Assembly: GCA_902464345.1 (NCBI GenBank)
Contig: CABQJA010000109.1
Coordinates: 1-7,487, forward strand
Reading direction: 5' to 3'
Source of the DNA: an uncultured Clostridium sp.
GTDB lineage: Bacteria > Bacillota > Clostridia > Lachnospirales > Lachnospiraceae
DNA: 7,487 nucleotides
The position numbers and the translations under genes were made by a program. Shown piece after piece: positions 1 through 6,421 of this stretch. Position 1 is the first letter of the stretch; every line of letters begins with the position of its first letter. The notes under the pieces are model-generated. The model had not been told where the DNA came from. It did not search any database and saw only the letters and a program-made list of their open reading frames with translations.

Positions 1-6
1 CTTCAT
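1..6 (-). CDS. First two codons of a gene leaving the window (start only)
   Basis: On the minus strand an ATG (6-4) followed by AAG sits at the window edge. It is preceded by a Shine-Dalgarno-like AAAGGGTGA with an 8-base spacer, and lies about 115 nt downstream of a near-consensus promoter at 158-130. Promoter, leader, binding site and ATG are all in order, so this is probably a true gene start, encoding Met-Lys and onward. Nothing can be said about the product. It is separated from the butyrate operon by a strong terminator and so is probably a separate transcription unit. Confidence 0.45.
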
Positions 7-105
7 ATGTGAACTCACCCTTTTCAAAAAACTCTCAGAAAAAATACTCAAAAAACCGTAGCAAAAAACTCAGCAAAACTACTCAACACAGTCACTCAAC
101 AAGAC
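7..105 (-). repeat. Leader with six TGAG motifs and four U6 tracts
   Basis: This is the predicted 5' leader of the gene starting at position 6. Read on the minus strand it contains six TGAG motifs (plus-strand CTCA at 14, 34, 47, 69, 82 and 95), spaced 20, 13, 22, 13 and 13 bases. It also has four runs of six T (plus-strand A6 at 26-31, 39-44, 50-55 and 63-68) and one T4 (75-78). The RNA would be rich in U and G, poor in C, and largely unstructured. The degenerate 13-base spacing is visible by eye. Its function is unknown. It could be a protein- or RNA-binding array, a pausing region, or simple sequence decay. Confidence 0.5.
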
Positions 106-126
106 CGATTGGCAAATTGCCCATCG
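106..126. promoter_or_regulatory. 21-bp dyad at the predicted start site (candidate operator)
   Basis: Two arms, CGAT-T-GGCAA and TTGCC-C-ATCG, flank a central A. Nine of ten arm positions are complementary and one pair mismatches (110/122). The dyad begins three bases past the -10 box of the 158-130 promoter, so it covers the expected start site near 122-124, a typical position for a repressor operator. The regulator cannot be named from the sequence. A small RNA hairpin is an alternative, but only four or five central pairs would form with a tiny loop. Confidence 0.5.
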
Positions 127-129
127 CTT

Positions 130-158
130 ATTATACTTACTTTCTCCCTTATTTTCAA
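130..158 (-). promoter_or_regulatory. Near-consensus sigma-A promoter for the gene at the left edge
   Basis: On the minus strand, -35 TTGAAA (158-153; five of six consensus bases) and -10 TATAAT (135-130; perfect) are separated by exactly 17 bases. It lies downstream of the butyrate operon terminator and reads away from the operon. The start site should fall near 122-124, inside the 106-126 dyad. Strong basal activity is expected unless a repressor is bound. Confidence 0.75.
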
Positions 159-184
159 TCCTTTTACCTGTCCGACCCAGGTAT

Positions 185-243
185 AAAAAACAAGAACAGG
201 AATATCCCAGGGTTCCATTACAACTCCTGAAATATTCCTGTCC
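185..243 (-). terminator. Strong intrinsic terminator of the butyrate operon
   Basis: On the minus strand, 45 nt after the etfA stop codon, an 18-bp stem forms between 243-226 and 211-194, with three G-U wobbles and no bulge, around a 14-nt loop. It is followed at once by TTG and a run of six T (190-185). The wobble pairs become A-C mismatches on the opposite strand, so the structure fits transcription in the operon direction. It should separate the operon from the promoter at 158-130. Confidence 0.88.
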
Positions 244-287
244 GTAAAAAGGATTTTGTATTATATCTTGTTCAAAGTCTGCCGAAA

Positions 288-1349
288 TTATTTAGCTGCA
301 AGCTCTGCCTTAATTGCTGCTGTTAAAGCCGGAACGATCTTATTCAGATCTCCTACTACACCATAATCAGCTACATCAAAGATTGGAGCATCCTCATCCT
401 TGTTGATTGCAACAATGATATCAGATTCTTCCATACCGGCTACATGCTGAATAGCTCCGGAAATACCGATTGCAAAGTATACATTTGGACGTACAGTCTT
501 ACCTGTCTGACCAACCTGTAATTCCTTTGGCTTCCAGCCGGAATCTACAACTGCACGAGAGCATGATACCTGACCGCCAAGTACCTCTGCCAGCTCATCT
601 AACATCTTGAAGTTCTCTGCAGAACCAACACCACGTCCACCAGATACTAAGATCTTAGCATCCATGATATCCTTGATATCAGATACAGCCTTAGAAATCT
701 CAAGGATTTCTACATACTTGTTGTTTGGAGTAAAGCCTGGGTTGTAATTAATAACCTCTGCCTTTGCTCCCGGTACACGATCTAACTTCTGCATAACACC
801 CGGACGAACGGTTGCCATCTGAGGACGGTTATCCGGACATGCGATTGTTGCGATTGTATTACCACCAAATGCAGGACGGGTCATCAGCAACTGATTGTGC
901 TTCTGCTCCTGATTTGGAATTGGGTTGATTGGGAAATCACCAATCTCAAGTAATGTACAGTCTGCTGTCAGACCGGTTGCTACTCTTGCAGATACTGTAG
1001 GACCTAAATCTCTACCGATTGCTGTAGCACCAACCAGCATGATCTCCGGCTTGTACTCATTGATAACAGAAGCAAGTGCGTGTGCATATGGCTCTGTTCT
1101 GTAATTCTTTAACTCTGGATCATCAACTACGATAACTCTGTCAGCACCGTACTCAGCCAGCTCATCAACAAGTCCTGAAACCTCTGAGCCAATCAATACT
1201 GCAGTTACCTGTGTATTTAACTTTTCAGCCAGTCTCTTTCCTTCGCCGATCAACTCGAAAGAAATACCGCTTAACTGATTGTCTACCTGCTGTGCGAAGA
1301 CAAATACACCTTTATACTTTTCCATTTCTTCTACGTTCATTGCGCCCAT
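288..1349 (-). CDS. etfA: Electron transfer flavoprotein alpha subunit EtfA
   Basis: EtfA is the larger Etf subunit and carries a FAD in its C-terminal domain. With EtfB it passes electrons to butyryl-CoA dehydrogenase in the cytoplasm. In butyrate-forming clostridia the EtfAB-Bcd complex bifurcates electrons from NADH to crotonyl-CoA and ferredoxin. The N-terminal half has the Etf fold, with GATAIGRDLGP near residues 107-117. The C-terminal FAD domain shows VSGGRGVGS (about 235-243), SRAVVDSGW, QVGQTGKTVRP (about 278-288), SGAIQH and a DEDAPIFDVADYGVVGDL stretch. I chose the ATG at 1349 (353 residues), preceded by AAGTGGTGA at a 5-base spacing. Two in-frame GTG codons at 1361 and 1358 would add four residues and cannot be excluded. 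It is the last gene of the operon, 24 bp after etfB. I see no N-terminal ferredoxin or other fused domain. Confidence 0.93.
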   Translation of the reverse strand: MGAMNVEEMEKYKGVFVFAQQVDNQLSGISFELIGEGKRLAEKLNTQVTAVLIGSEVSGLVDELAEYGADRVIVVDDPELKNYRTEPYAHALASVINEYKPEIMLVGATAIGRDLGPTVSARVATGLTADCTLLEIGDFPINPIPNQEQKHNQLLMTRPAFGGNTIATIACPDNRPQMATVRPGVMQKLDRVPGAKAEVINYNPGFTPNNKYVEILEISKAVSDIKDIMDAKILVSGGRGVGSAENFKMLDELAEVLGGQVSCSRAVVDSGWKPKELQVGQTGKTVRPNVYFAIGISGAIQHVAGMEESDIIVAINKDEDAPIFDVADYGVVGDLNKIVPALTAAIKAELAAK

Positions 1350-1354
1350 TTTAT

Positions 1355-1363
1355 TCACCACTT
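1355..1363 (-). promoter_or_regulatory. etfA ribosome binding site deciding the start
   Basis: Minus-strand AAGTGGTGA resembles AAGGAGGTGA with one base missing and lies 5 bases before the ATG at 1349. The GTG codons at 1361 and 1358 lie inside this site. An additional AAGGAAAA just upstream (1369-1362) could serve the GTG at 1358 instead, so the start is likely but not certain. Confidence 0.5.
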
Positions 1364-1373
1364 TTCCTTATAA

Positions 1374-2159
1374 TTAAATTACATGCTTATCTTTTAATTT
1401 GCCAACAATGTAACTAACTGCTTCATCTGGAGAATCCGGAGTAACCTTCTCACCGGCACCCTTTCTTACCTTATCAGAAGCCTTAGCAATCTTTGTTGGA
1501 GAGCCCTTCAGACCGATGTTAGAATCATCTACATCTACCAGGTCTGCTCTGCCAAGAGTTGTGATCTCAGCATTTACAGCATCGAAAATTCCACCTGGAG
1601 TCATATATCTAGGCTCATTCAGCTCAGAAAGAGCGGTAACCAGACATGGCATCTTAGCCTTCAGCATATGATATCCATCATCATACTGACGCTTAACAAC
1701 AACGCTGTCACCATCTACCTTGATCTCCTGTGCATAAGAAATTACAGGAATTCCTAAATGCTCAGCGATCTGTGGACCAACCTGTGCGGTATCACCATCG
1801 ATAGCCTGACGACCGGTAATGATCAGATCGTAATCTAATTTTCTTAAAGCTCCGGCAATGGTAGTAGAAGTAGCCCAGGTATCAGCACCACCAAGTACAC
1901 GATCTGTTACCAGAACGCCCTTGTCAGCTCCCATAGCGATTGCTTCCTGTAAAACATCAGCTGCCTTTGGAAGACCCATGGTAAGAACTGTAACCTCTGC
2001 ACCATACTGATCCTTTAAGCGAAGTGCTGCTTCCAGACCAGCCTTATCATCCGGATTCATAATTGTAAGCATTGCTGCTCTGTTTAATGTACCATCTGGG
2101 TTAAACTGTACGCCACCCTTTGTATCAGGTACCTGCTTTATACAAACTATAACCTTCAC
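1374..2159 (-). CDS. etfB: Electron transfer flavoprotein beta subunit EtfB
   Basis: EtfB is the smaller Etf subunit, and its 261 residues are close to the family norm. In bifurcating Etfs it binds the FAD that accepts the NADH hydride and splits the electron pair; in simple Etfs this site holds AMP. Visible landmarks are the N-terminal KQVPDT, NPDD near residue 35, and GRQAIDGDTAQVGPQ (about 116-130), the nucleotide-binding stretch, whose GDTAQVGP wording I associate with the bifurcating (FAD-binding) group. SELNEPRYM follows further on. Translation starts at GTG (2159-2157), with GGAGGT seven bases upstream. The gene is 13 bp after bcd and 24 bp before etfA, consistent with coupled production of complex subunits. 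Confidence 0.95.
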   Translation of the reverse strand: MKVIVCIKQVPDTKGGVQFNPDGTLNRAAMLTIMNPDDKAGLEAALRLKDQYGAEVTVLTMGLPKAADVLQEAIAMGADKGVLVTDRVLGGADTWATSTTIAGALRKLDYDLIITGRQAIDGDTAQVGPQIAEHLGIPVISYAQEIKVDGDSVVVKRQYDDGYHMLKAKMPCLVTALSELNEPRYMTPGGIFDAVNAEITTLGRADLVDVDDSNIGLKGSPTKIAKASDKVRKGAGEKVTPDSPDEAVSYIVGKLKDKHVI

Positions 2160-2166
2160 GTTAAGT

Positions 2167-2175
2167 ACCTCCTTA
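2167..2175 (-). promoter_or_regulatory. etfB ribosome binding site fused to the bcd stop codon
   Basis: On the minus strand the bcd stop TAA (2175-2173) runs straight into GGAGGT (2172-2167), giving a full AAGGAGGT site that shares two bases with the stop. A seven-base spacer leads to the etfB GTG. A ribosome finishing bcd would sit on the etfB site, so reinitiation or translational coupling is likely. The strong site may offset the GTG start. Confidence 0.8.
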
Positions 2176-3339
2176 CTTTAATAAGTTTGCAGAAATAACC
2201 ATACGCTGTACTTCTGAAGTACCTTCGTAGATCTCTGTAATCTTAGCATCACGCATCATACGTTCTACATCATATTCCTTGATGTAACCATAACCACCGT
2301 GTAACTGTACACACTTTGTAGTTACTTCCATAGCTACTTCAGCAGCACACAGCTTAGCCATAGCAGCTTCAACAGAGTAAGAAGTCTTATGATCCTGCTG
2401 ATACTGAGCCTTCTTCATAGCAGCCTTGTATACCAGCATCTTAGCAGCCTCTACCTTTGTAGCCATATCTGCCAACTGGAACTGTGTATTCTGGAACTGT
2501 GCGATTGAACGACCAAACTGCTTTCTTTCCTTAACGTAGTTAATGGTTGTCTCCAGTGCGCCTTCTGCAATACCGAGAGCCTGAGCAGCGATACCGATAC
2601 GACCGCCATCCAGTGTATGCATAGCAATACCAAAGCCCTTACCCTTAGCACCTAACAGGTTGTCCTTTGGAATACGACAATCTGTAAAGATCAGCTCATA
2701 GGTAGAAGAAGCACAGATACCCATCTTGTTTTCCTTCGTACCGAATGTAAATCCAGGAGTACCCTTTTCTACGATAAATGCAGAAATTTCCTTCTGCTTT
2801 CTGCCACGCTTCTCAACAGTACCTGTTACTGCGATGATAATATATACATCTGCTTCCTTACCATTTGTAATAAAGCACTTAGAACCGTTTAATACCCACT
2901 CATCACCATCTAAAACAGCCTTTGTCTGCTGTCCCTGAGCATCTGTACCGGCACCCGGCTCTGTTAAACCGAATGCGCCAAGCTTACGGCCTGAAGCTAA
3001 ATCCGGCAGGTACTTAGCCTTCTGATCAGGAGTACCAAATGTCTGGATCGGATCTACGCATAATGATGTATGTGCAGATACAATAACACCTGTAGTACCA
3101 CAAACCTTTGATAATTCCTCAACACACATAACGTATGTCAATGGGTCACAACCCTGTCCGCCATCTTCCTTTGCAACCGGAATACCTAAGAAACCATACT
3201 TTGCCATCTTATCAACGGTCTCTCTTGGGAATCTGTGATTCTCATCAATTTCCTGTGCAAGTGGCTTTACTTCATTCTGTGCAAACTCTCTGAATAAGGT
3301 CTGCGCCATCTCATATTTCTTGTCCAAAGTAAAATCCAT
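2173..3339 (-). CDS. bcd: Butyryl-CoA dehydrogenase
   Basis: This FAD-dependent short-chain acyl-CoA dehydrogenase works in reverse, reducing crotonyl-CoA to butyryl-CoA with electrons from EtfAB. The order is an N-terminal helical domain, a beta domain with FGLTEPGAGTDAQ (about 123-135) and WVLNGSKCFITNG (about 148-160), and a C-terminal helical domain with ERKQFGRSIAQFQ and QLHGGYGYIKEY. The catalytic base is the Glu of IYEGTSE (Glu372), so this is a butyryl-type rather than isovaleryl-type enzyme. At 388 residues it is about nine longer than C. acetobutylicum Bcd as I remember it; short extensions near 172-184 and 320-332 explain this. Cys209 in KMGICASST stands where many relatives have Arg. 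The ATG has GGAGG nine bases upstream. It lies 38 bp after hbd and is followed by its electron donor etfBA. Confidence 0.95.
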   Translation of the reverse strand: MDFTLDKKYEMAQTLFREFAQNEVKPLAQEIDENHRFPRETVDKMAKYGFLGIPVAKEDGGQGCDPLTYVMCVEELSKVCGTTGVIVSAHTSLCVDPIQTFGTPDQKAKYLPDLASGRKLGAFGLTEPGAGTDAQGQQTKAVLDGDEWVLNGSKCFITNGKEADVYIIIAVTGTVEKRGRKQKEISAFIVEKGTPGFTFGTKENKMGICASSTYELIFTDCRIPKDNLLGAKGKGFGIAMHTLDGGRIGIAAQALGIAEGALETTINYVKERKQFGRSIAQFQNTQFQLADMATKVEAAKMLVYKAAMKKAQYQQDHKTSYSVEAAMAKLCAAEVAMEVTTKCVQLHGGYGYIKEYDVERMMRDAKITEIYEGTSEVQRMVISANLLK

Positions 3340-3377
3340 TGTTTTATTCCTCCATATTATTTTGTAATACTCATATT

Positions 3378-4250
3378 CTACTGAGCATCAACAGGTGTCT
3401 TTGTACGGTCTGCGTTGTATACGTAGAATCCCTTACCACTCTTAACACCAAGGTTACCGCCACGAACCATCTTACGAAGTAATGGGCATGCACGATACTT
3501 GCTGTCACCTGTTTCTTTATAAAGAACATCCATGATAGCAAGGCAGATATCCAGACCTACGAAATCACCAAGCTCCAACGGTCCCATCGGATGATTTGCT
3601 CCAAGCTTCATAGCTGCATCAATACCGGCGATGTCAGATACACCTTCCATCTTGATAAATGCTGCTTCGTTGATCATTGGGATCAGGATTCTATTTACAA
3701 CGAAACCTGCTGCCTCATTAACCTGTACAGGCTCCTTGCCGATTTCCTTTGAAATCTTAATGATCTGATCTACAGTCTCCTGTGGAGTATTTACACCGGC
3801 AATTACCTCAACCAACTTCATTCTGTCAGCCGGATTAAAGAAATGCATACCGATCATAGGACGGGTAAGACCATTTCCGATTTCTGTAATAGACAGAGAA
3901 GATGTATTGGATGCAAAAATGCACTCCGGCTTTGCAATCTTATCTAACTCAGAGAATGTAGTCTTCTTTACCTGCATATCCTCGAATGCTGCTTCTACGA
4001 TCAGGTCGCAGTCTGCGCAAAGATCTTCCTTCAGTCCCGGAGTGATGCTTGCCAGAATACTGTCAACCTTCTCCTGAGTCATTTTGCCTTTTTCAACAAG
4101 TCTTGCATAACCTTTTGCAATCTTATCCTTACCACCCTGTGCCCACTCCTGCTTAATATCGCAAAGAGCTACTTCATAACCGTCAACCATTGCAAATGCC
4201 TTAGCAATGCCCTGGCCCATGGTACCTGCACCAATTACGCCAACCTTCAT
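3378..4250 (-). CDS. hbd: 3-hydroxybutyryl-CoA dehydrogenase
   Basis: Hbd reduces acetoacetyl-CoA to (S)-3-hydroxybutyryl-CoA with NAD(P)H in the cytoplasm. The Rossmann domain opens with the dinucleotide motif GAGTMGQG (7-14). An acidic residue in LCDIK (Asp31) at the end of the second strand suggests NADH preference by inference. The catalytic His136 lies in GMHFFNP, the partner Glu148 in KLVEVI, and Asn186 in VVNRILIPMINEA. The C-terminal helical domain carries ANHPMGPLELGDFVGLD and ends in GKGFYVYN. The 290 residues cover the stand-alone bacterial enzyme, not the multifunctional FadB form. Translation starts at ATG with AGGAGG eight bases upstream. The gene sits after an unusually long 87-bp gap from crt that contains a hairpin. 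Known orthologues are also annotated paaH or fadB-like. Confidence 0.95.
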   Translation of the reverse strand: MKVGVIGAGTMGQGIAKAFAMVDGYEVALCDIKQEWAQGGKDKIAKGYARLVEKGKMTQEKVDSILASITPGLKEDLCADCDLIVEAAFEDMQVKKTTFSELDKIAKPECIFASNTSSLSITEIGNGLTRPMIGMHFFNPADRMKLVEVIAGVNTPQETVDQIIKISKEIGKEPVQVNEAAGFVVNRILIPMINEAAFIKMEGVSDIAGIDAAMKLGANHPMGPLELGDFVGLDICLAIMDVLYKETGDSKYRACPLLRKMVRGGNLGVKSGKGFYVYNADRTKTPVDAQ

Positions 4251-4278
4251 GTTTTTGTCCTCCTAACATATATTTCAT

Positions 4279-4323
4279 CCGGTCAGCCTTTCCAACTCCT
4301 TTAAAAGCCGGAAAAGCCACCGG
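4279..4323 (-). other. RNA hairpin between crt and hbd
   Basis: On the minus strand, arms 4323-4310 and 4293-4279 form 14 base pairs with one single-base bulge around a 16-nt loop. Two of the pairs are G-T wobbles that would be A-C mismatches on the other strand, so the fold suits the operon mRNA. No T run follows, so it is not a standard terminator. The hbd ribosome binding site lies about 14 nt beyond the stem. A role as mRNA-stabilising or processing element, or as partial attenuator, is inferred. Confidence 0.65.
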
Positions 4324-4337
4324 ACAGTTTATCAATA

Positions 4338-5123
4338 TTACTTATTCTGGAATGGTTCCTTTACCTTTTCCTTGTTCTTATCCAGGAAAAATGCCATACC
4401 GTACTTCTGATCCTCTGTTTCAAAACAGCTGCCGAACAGTTTTTCTTCGATTACGATTGCATCATCCATATCTGCTTCCAGACCATCGTTAATTGCCTTC
4501 TTGCATGCACGAACTGCGATTGGAGCGTTCTTTGCAATACCTGCTGCCATCTTCTTTGCAGCTGCCATTAACTCTTCCTGTGGATATACTGCATTTACAA
4601 GACCGATTCTGAAAGCCTCGTCAGCCTTGATGTTTCTGGCTGTATAAATCATCTGCTTCGCCATACCAGGTCCTACCAGACGAGCCAGTCTCTGAGTGCC
4701 TCCAAATCCAGGTGTGATTCCAAGACCAACCTCCGGCTGACCGAATACTGCATTCTCTGAGCAGATACGAATATCACAGCTCATGGAAATCTCACAGCCG
4801 CCGCCTAATGCGAAACCGTTTACTGCTGCAATTACAGGGATTGGGAAGGTCTCGATCATACGGAATACATCGTTACCCTTCTTTCCGAATGCTTCACCCT
4901 CAGCCTTTGTCAGGGTAGACATCTCACCGATATCTGCACCTGCTACGAAAGACTTCTCGCCAGCACCGGTCAAGATCACTGCACGTACAGCATCCAGATC
5001 GATTGCCTTAAATGTAGCTTCGATTTCTTCCAGCACCTGACTGTTTAATGCGTTTAATGCTTTTGGACGATTGATGGTAACAATACCAACCTGTCCTTCC
5101 TGCTCATATGTTATGAATTCCAT
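4338..5123 (-). CDS. crt: Crotonase (3-hydroxybutyryl-CoA dehydratase)
   Basis: Crt is an enoyl-CoA hydratase-family enzyme that dehydrates (S)-3-hydroxybutyryl-CoA to crotonyl-CoA. The 261 residues are the usual length for a single-domain hexameric crotonase. Visible motifs are SFVAGADIGEM (58-68), which helps form the oxyanion hole, NGFALGGGCE (102-111), and FGQPEVGLGITPGFGGTQRL (127-146). The two catalytic glutamates are Glu111 in GGGCE and Glu131 in QPEVG; both are present, favouring a true hydratase/dehydratase over isomerase relatives. The ATG has AAGGAG nine bases upstream. The gene is 35 bp after thl; its product acts on the product of Hbd, encoded by the next gene. Confidence 0.95.
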   Translation of the reverse strand: MEFITYEQEGQVGIVTINRPKALNALNSQVLEEIEATFKAIDLDAVRAVILTGAGEKSFVAGADIGEMSTLTKAEGEAFGKKGNDVFRMIETFPIPVIAAVNGFALGGGCEISMSCDIRICSENAVFGQPEVGLGITPGFGGTQRLARLVGPGMAKQMIYTARNIKADEAFRIGLVNAVYPQEELMAAAKKMAAGIAKNAPIAVRACKKAINDGLEADMDDAIVIEEKLFGSCFETEDQKYGMAFFLDKNKEKVKEPFQNK

Positions 5124-5158
5124 CTACGTTTTCTCCTTTTTCTGTATTTCCAGTTGGA

Positions 5159-6340
5159 TTAATCACGCTTTACGATGGTTGCACAACCCATACCACCGCC
5201 GATACATAAAGTAGCCAGACCAGTCTTGGCATCTCTCTTCTGCATCTCATGTAACAGTGTAACCAGAATACGGCATCCAGAAGCTCCTACCGGATGACCA
5301 AGTGCGATTGCGCCACCATTTACATTCAGGACTTCATCCTTGAAGCCTAAGTCCTTCTGAACTGCGATTGACTGTGCAGCGAATGCCTCATTTGCCTCGA
5401 TCAGATCAAAGTCATCAATCTTCATACCGGTCTTAGCCATTACCTTATTGGTAGCTGCAACAGGACCAACACCCATGATAGCCGGATCAACACCGCCTAA
5501 TGCACCAGCTACGAATGTAGCCATAGGAGTTACACCTAATTCCATAGCCTTCTCTTCGCTCATAACAACGATTGCTGCTGCACCATCATTGATACCTGAT
5601 GAGTTTGCTGCTGTTACGATACCGTCTGGCTTAAATGCAGGACGAAGTCTTGCAATGCTCTCAGCGGTTGTGCCAGGACGTGGGCCTTCATCTGTATCTA
5701 CGATAACGGTTTCCTTCTTCTTCTTAACTTCTACAGGAACGATCTCATCCTTGAACTTACCGGCCTTCATAGCTGCCTCGCACTTCTGCTGGCTCCATGC
5801 TGCGAACTTGTCAAGCTCTTCTCTTGTAATACCATACTTCTCTGCTACGTTCTCTGCGGTAATACCCATATGATAGTTGTTGAATGCATCCCATAATGCA
5901 TCATTTACCATTGTATCAACAACGGTGTTGTTACCCATTCTGTAACCAAAACGAGCCTGCTTTAATGCGTAAGGAGCCATAGACATGTTCTCCATACCAC
6001 CTGCAACAACGATGTCAGCATCTCCTGCCATGATCATCTGTGCTGCCATATTTACACAGTTCAGACCTGAACCACATACAACATTGATAGTAACTGCTGG
6101 AACTTCGATTGGCAGACCTGCCTTGATAGATGCCTGACGAGCTACATTCTGACCCTGACCAGCCTGAATAACACAGCCCATATATACCTGATCAACCTGC
6201 TCTGGTGCTACTCCTGCACGATTTAATGCTTCCTTAATAACAATTGAACCTAATTCTGCTGCTGGTACAGTGCTTAACTGACCACCCATGGTTCCGATTG
6301 CTGTACGGCATGCGCCTGCTAAAACAACTTTCTTTGACAT
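5159..6340 (-). CDS. thl: Acetyl-CoA acetyltransferase (thiolase)
   Basis: Thl condenses two acetyl-CoA to acetoacetyl-CoA, the entry step to butyrate. All catalytic residues of the biosynthetic thiolase family are visible: nucleophile Cys89 in VVCGSGLNC, His349 in GHPVGASG, and Cys379 in CIGGGMG, with NEAFAAQ and GGMENMS also present. From the ATG at 6340 the protein has 393 residues, the family's usual size, starting MSKKVVLAGACRTAIG. An in-frame ATG at 6358 would add six residues, but it overlaps the GGAGG binding site, so I reject it. It is the first gene of the operon, about 74 nt after the predicted transcription start. A clostridial orthologue has a redox switch using a disulfide between the two active-site cysteines; whether that applies here cannot be read from the sequence. 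The gene is also named atoB or thlA. Confidence 0.95.
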   Translation of the reverse strand: MSKKVVLAGACRTAIGTMGGQLSTVPAAELGSIVIKEALNRAGVAPEQVDQVYMGCVIQAGQGQNVARQASIKAGLPIEVPAVTINVVCGSGLNCVNMAAQMIMAGDADIVVAGGMENMSMAPYALKQARFGYRMGNNTVVDTMVNDALWDAFNNYHMGITAENVAEKYGITREELDKFAAWSQQKCEAAMKAGKFKDEIVPVEVKKKKETVIVDTDEGPRPGTTAESIARLRPAFKPDGIVTAANSSGINDGAAAIVVMSEEKAMELGVTPMATFVAGALGGVDPAIMGVGPVAATNKVMAKTGMKIDDFDLIEANEAFAAQSIAVQKDLGFKDEVLNVNGGAIALGHPVGASGCRILVTLLHEMQKRDAKTGLATLCIGGGMGCATIVKRD

Positions 6341-6351
6341 AATACAATCAT

Positions 6352-6356
6352 CCTCC
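6352..6356 (-). promoter_or_regulatory. thl ribosome binding site
   Basis: Minus-strand GGAGG lies 11 bases before the ATG at 6340. This spacing is slightly long. The same bases overlap an in-frame upstream ATG (6358-6356), which therefore has no binding site of its own. The site settles the start at 6340. Confidence 0.65.
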
Positions 6357-6402
6357 ATTATTCTTTTTCATGCATGTCTGCACGGTTTATATGCAATAAG
6401 CC

Positions 6403-6421
6403 TGCACATAAGCTATGTGCA
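6403..6421. promoter_or_regulatory. Perfect 19-bp palindrome at the thl start site (candidate operator)
   Basis: Perfect 8-bp arms TGCACATA and TATGTGCA are separated by three bases. The palindrome overlaps the last base of the -10 box and covers the predicted transcription start near 6414. A start there would cut the repeat in two, so the mRNA would not keep the hairpin. This favours a DNA-level operator for a dimeric repressor of the whole butyrate operon. It does not match the Rex operator (TTGTTAA-type arms) that I would have expected for a clostridial redox-controlled operon. The regulator is not identifiable. Confidence 0.6.

Noticed and set aside
100..130. Leader peptide starting ATG on the minus strand (MGNLPIGLVE)
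   Set aside because: The ATG lies at or next to the predicted transcript start with no ribosome binding site. The frame is short and overlaps the operator-like dyad.
9..230. Plus-strand ORF of 73 codons, rich in Ser and Lys
   Set aside because: It starts with GTG without a binding site and runs antisense through a leader, a near-consensus promoter and a terminator. Its Lys/Ser bias comes from the A6 tracts.
6341..6358. In-frame upstream ATG for thl adding six residues
   Set aside because: It overlaps the GGAGG binding site of the ATG at 6340, and the family normally starts as MSKKVV- or MKxVV-like.
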